Source: Paragonimus skrjabini miyazakii
Lineage: Eukaryota; Platyhelminthes; Trematoda; Plagiorchiida; Troglotrematidae
Assembly: GCA_014338405.1 (NCBI GenBank)
Contig: JTDE01001345.1
Location: forward strand, 12,783-76,782
Direction: 5' to 3'
Length of the DNA stretch: 64,000 nucleotides
Positions 60,221 through 64,000 of this stretch are shown piece by piece. The translations under genes were made by a program, and so were the position numbers. Numbering within the stretch: the stretch's first letter is position 1; the number at the start of each line of letters is the position of its first letter. Under the pieces are notes generated by a model. That model searched no databases and was not told where the DNA came from. It was given only the letters and a program-made list of their open reading frames with translations.

Positions 60221-63200
60221 TAATCAGCCGGTCCATTCACGTTGTGCATGATCAATATTCGTGCTACGGAAAGATGCCTACCTCATATTTGAAGGTGAAC
60301 TCCGTTGGATTGGGGTAATATGGCACAGAGCGTAACCATCATATACTTTCGTGTTTGTCCAAAAAGTCTACTTCGGATTATTATTAAACAGACTATTTTG
60401 CCTACGTTTTGCGAATCTGTAGGTTATAAGAGTCCCATTCATAGCGGAATGGAGCTACGTTCTTGTATTCCATCTGTCTTTTTACACAAGGTGAAGACAC
60501 AGCAAGAGTATATTAATATTTTCCGTCATATGTGAAATTGTGGTATATCTCGGTTACTTGACATGTGTATCTATGTGTTACATTCGTTCCCCTATTTGAC
60601 TGTCCCGCAAAGTGTATGGATTCTGTAAGTTTATATTACTAGCTAGTTTATTGTCGTGATACGTTCATCCAGCGGGCACCCTCACTCTGACATCATGGAG
60701 CCGGTGTGTTCGACTGTCATCCCACACCCAACACTCGAAGCTAGAAACAGTTCAGTGTTTTGTGTAACACATTCGGTCAGTCATTTTGTCAGGTTACGAC
60801 CTTGACTCCAAAGCTGCATCCAATGAGATTTCAATCGATCAGACCCCTTGGACATTGCACATGAAATGTGACATGCGTCCCTTCATAGCTTGGCCTGCAT
60901 GCGTGAGAAGCCAAACAAGAGTGTTACCAAATCAAAGATAAAATGCCAAACGTGAGGGTCTATGGGCATAAAAATCAGTAGTCAACTTAACTGCGGAATG
61001 GGACCTGCCACGGCTAGGAAAAGCGAAACGTTTACTTACATGTATTGACGAAAATGGACTTGTAGACTGACGAACGTTATTGATCTAGTTTACTTGCCCA
61101 GTCACACTGGTATTAATTCGGCACTACAACACTCCGTCTGTTTCGAATTCACTACATGTGAACCGTTCGGTCATTCACTCATCAAGATTGAGTGAAGCAA
61201 ACTGTTGTTACTATTATCTTGACTTGAGCATCGCTCACGTTTGATTTCCACCCTTGAATTTGGACAGGCTGTGCAGCCAATTTCTTTAGAAAATAAGCAA
61301 TACCTTTGAGCTCCGATCTCGTTAAAGCTCATTAATAATGCACAACGTTGTCACGTACAGTAGATAAGCTCAAACTGCGTTCTCACAAGTTAACCGCGTT
61401 GACCATCGTACCGTTAATCATATGATAGGTATGATCAACTGACAACACACAGACGGTCAGCCACATGTCTGTGAGTAATGCTTAGGTAACCCGATCATGT
61501 CAATAACTATGGCTTGTTAGCTCAGATTAAGAGCCTGGTGATACGGATTAACTACATGAACCTTGGTGAATACCGTTCATTTGTCTAGTTAACCTGTTGT
61601 TAATTCGGTACAGTTATTTCGCGTTCGGTAGCCCCACCGTCAACGATAAAATATGGCAACTGGATTATCGCAGATTCGAGGGTAGGCTATTTAATAGTAC
61701 AAGATGATGATCCTTCCGTCCGTTAGTGTACCGATATCTTGATGATTACAAGACGTGATAGTGTTCACAGATCACACAATCAGTTATTTGAACTATGAAG
61801 ATATATTAGTAACCGCTGTCCAACCAGACAGTCTGGATATTTCAAAGGTGTAATACTTTGCTCGAATGATACAACTTTGTCCTTGAGCTCGACTCGTCTT
61901 GTAGTGGAAGAGTTTTCACTTATCAAGACAAAATTACATTGATCATACTGTCCATTTTTTGTTAAACTGTGTAGGGTATTGTTAGCATAGTGTTCGATCA
62001 AGCGGCGGTGTGATGGGTGATGGATGACAATAAAAAGGCGATTATCTGAAGTATGAATGGTGTTCAGCAAAGGCCAAGTTGGCGATCAATACCTCGAAAC
62101 GAGCGAACATGCTTAAAACCGTTGTGGAATGATAACGAAAGCCAGAGCCGGTTGGTTAAGGCCAACTGCCCATGATTGTATATTAATTTCCAAAACTGTT
62201 GCATATCTTATTTGGGCGTACTGGGGTTAGAAAATTACGTTGGTCGTTACTTTTTCCGCTGGTTCGCATGTATTATTGATGGTTCACAAGACAGTGTAGA
62301 TATGTGCAATGATACAGACAAGATGGCTATCGATCTGTTTGCATGCAAGACTACCAAACCTGCGGTAGGACAATATGTTGGTCACAACAGTGACATAATT
62401 CTCAACCCAGATAGCCTGAGTGAAATCAATCGCAGGTTCATGGTAATCCTTCCTTGTTAATTTTTAGATTAGAAGTTTCGTACAGTCTTGACTTCAACAG
62501 AGAGACAGAAAACTAGACAGGAAATTGAGCGTATGACAATTCTATCGTGAAAATGTGAATACAAGCTTGAGTTCAACGGCCCTTCTCAGTGTCGTCAAAA
62601 CTTCACCGTCAGTTATTCAGCGTAGTTCAGATAACAGTTCAAAAGTAAGGTGGAATCCAGAACCGAAACTTCACTGCACACATATGGGTTAATCAAACTG
62701 TGAAATGTCTCCTAACCTCTAATGTTCGCAGGCGCTCACTAGATACTCAATTGTCAAAAGCGAATCACTAAACTGTATTTAGACGACGAGCAAAGTAAAT
62801 TTGACTAAAACCAGACTCAGAGCAGAATACATTTAGAGTATACACTGAGACAAACAAAAAACGCGGCACCAGATGTAAAATGCCTGCTAGTAGTAGACTC
62901 AATTTTGAAATTTTAGTCTAACCGAAAACAGAACCAATAAAAACTTTCAAATCTAACGCGGATCGGCATATATACAAGAGACAACAATAGAAGTTTATCA
63001 TTTGATGGTTTGTGTCTGTCAAACATGCCCCCTTAAACGGTGAGTTATGTCGATGTGAATCACAATGAGTGGGGACACAAAATATTCGACTGTCCGTTAT
63101 ATTTGGGTTCGTTTTCTTATTTGCTGTATCATACTTTCCATTTTATTCTATAGTTAAAGGACCAAGTAGGTTCAATACATGTTTTTGACTCTATTAATGT

Positions 63201-64000
63201 TGTATGAAATTCAAGTCATTTAAAAGTACAATGACATTCACTACAGTGGGCCACTTCAGTTCAGCAAACTCAATACTTGTGTTCGTAATTGGATGCTTGA
63301 TTTTCTCCAGTTCCTCCAAACGTTTTAATTGGTTGACTGCTTTCAAGAAAAGTATACAAATTTTGCCTGAAGCAACCTATCTGGAAGTTCACATTTCACC
63401 CTAGAGCAGCATGAAATCTTCTCATAGAAAGTAAAGGTACCAAGATATGCAAAGGTTAAGTATAGGACTAAGGTGAAGAGACATATGGGAGGTCCTGGTT
63501 GTCTGTTGAAAAGTTCATTATGGTACATCATTTTTGCACAATATAACGCACAATGCACAGTTGGCTGCTCAGAAATGTCGGGAAACCACCCAATTTGCTA
63601 CCCTCCGATCGTTCTTGTTTATAAAATTGGTAGATTTACTGATCCTAAAATATATGACTGTGAAAAACTAAGTTTCACCTGAATTTGACTCAGCGAAACA
63701 TCGAACTCTTCTCAGATTTGCCGATTTTGGTTTGTTATGTTTTGCATGCTTTCAAATGAAACGACTAAATACAGTTCAGGTTGCTATCACATTAAATAAC
63801 ATCATTGTGTCTTGATGAATCCACTAAGAGCAACGCTCCACAACGTGTGTGTGTGTGTGGATCCATTAAGTAAAGGCTGAGGTCCGAAAGAGGCAAAACC
63901 ATTTTTACCACACAAGGTGAAGTAAATCCAGATCAAAGCAAGTGGTTTAATGGCAAACCAAATTATTGTTCTTCAGCTTTATCAGTAAAGCGTTTTATCC
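60221..64000. other. Downstream intergenic region
   Basis: No supported gene. A degraded SINE-like patch may lie near 61,300-61,440. A GT dinucleotide repeat occupies 63,845-63,859. Confidence 0.4.

Overview
The window looks like a repeat-rich flatworm (digenean trematode) genome. It contains decayed RTE-like, Gypsy, BEL/Pao and Penelope-like retroelements and tRNA-related SINEs. It also contains a gene built almost entirely of tiny symmetrical exons, an architecture described as micro-exon genes (MEGs) in schistosomes and other parasitic flatworms. The species cannot be named from this window. Nothing prokaryotic is present, and long open frames are few and belong mainly to mobile elements.

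Layout. Positions 1-19 kb are intergenic and full of relics: an RTE-like LINE (1.7-2.8 kb), a BEL/Pao gag-protease fragment (4.2-5.0 kb, minus strand), several copies of one tRNA-related SINE, an element with perfect 54-bp inverted termini (10.8-11.9 kb), and a Penelope-like element bounded by 231-bp inverted repeats (16.36-18.48 kb).

From 19.16 to about 60.22 kb on the + strand I read one gene. It has a TATA box, a signal-peptide exon, sixteen internal micro-exons of 6-27 nt, and a terminal exon with the stop codon and an AATAAA signal. Every internal exon I accept is a multiple of three, every intron is phase 1, and nearly all donors are GTAAGT, GTGAGT or GTACGT. Joined, the exons give about 98 codons spread over 40.7 kb. 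The predicted product is secreted: a signal peptide, an acidic Asp/Glu/His/Tyr segment, a Gly/Ser/Ala/Lys/Phe-rich middle supplied two to four residues at a time, and a basic Cys-containing tail. Part of the exon set (the 6-nt exons at 44.3-45.3 kb) is repeated at 49.9-53.1 kb by a segmental duplication, and LINE insertions date the steps.

The gene's introns hold the remaining mobile DNA: a second Penelope-like relic (29.6-31.0 kb), a foldback element inside a SINE (36.4-37.4 kb), a Gypsy pol relic (about 38.2-39.0 kb), a 100-N assembly gap (41,502-41,601), a Gypsy-type gag (45.9-46.65 kb), LINE copies (44.4-45.1 and 49.9-52.8 kb) and a dimeric tRNA-derived SINE (57.6-58.1 kb). After 60.2 kb I see no supported gene.

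Limits: exon calls rest on splice-site sequence, phase and open frame only, read by eye. More micro-exons may be hidden in the long introns, and no transcript evidence was available.
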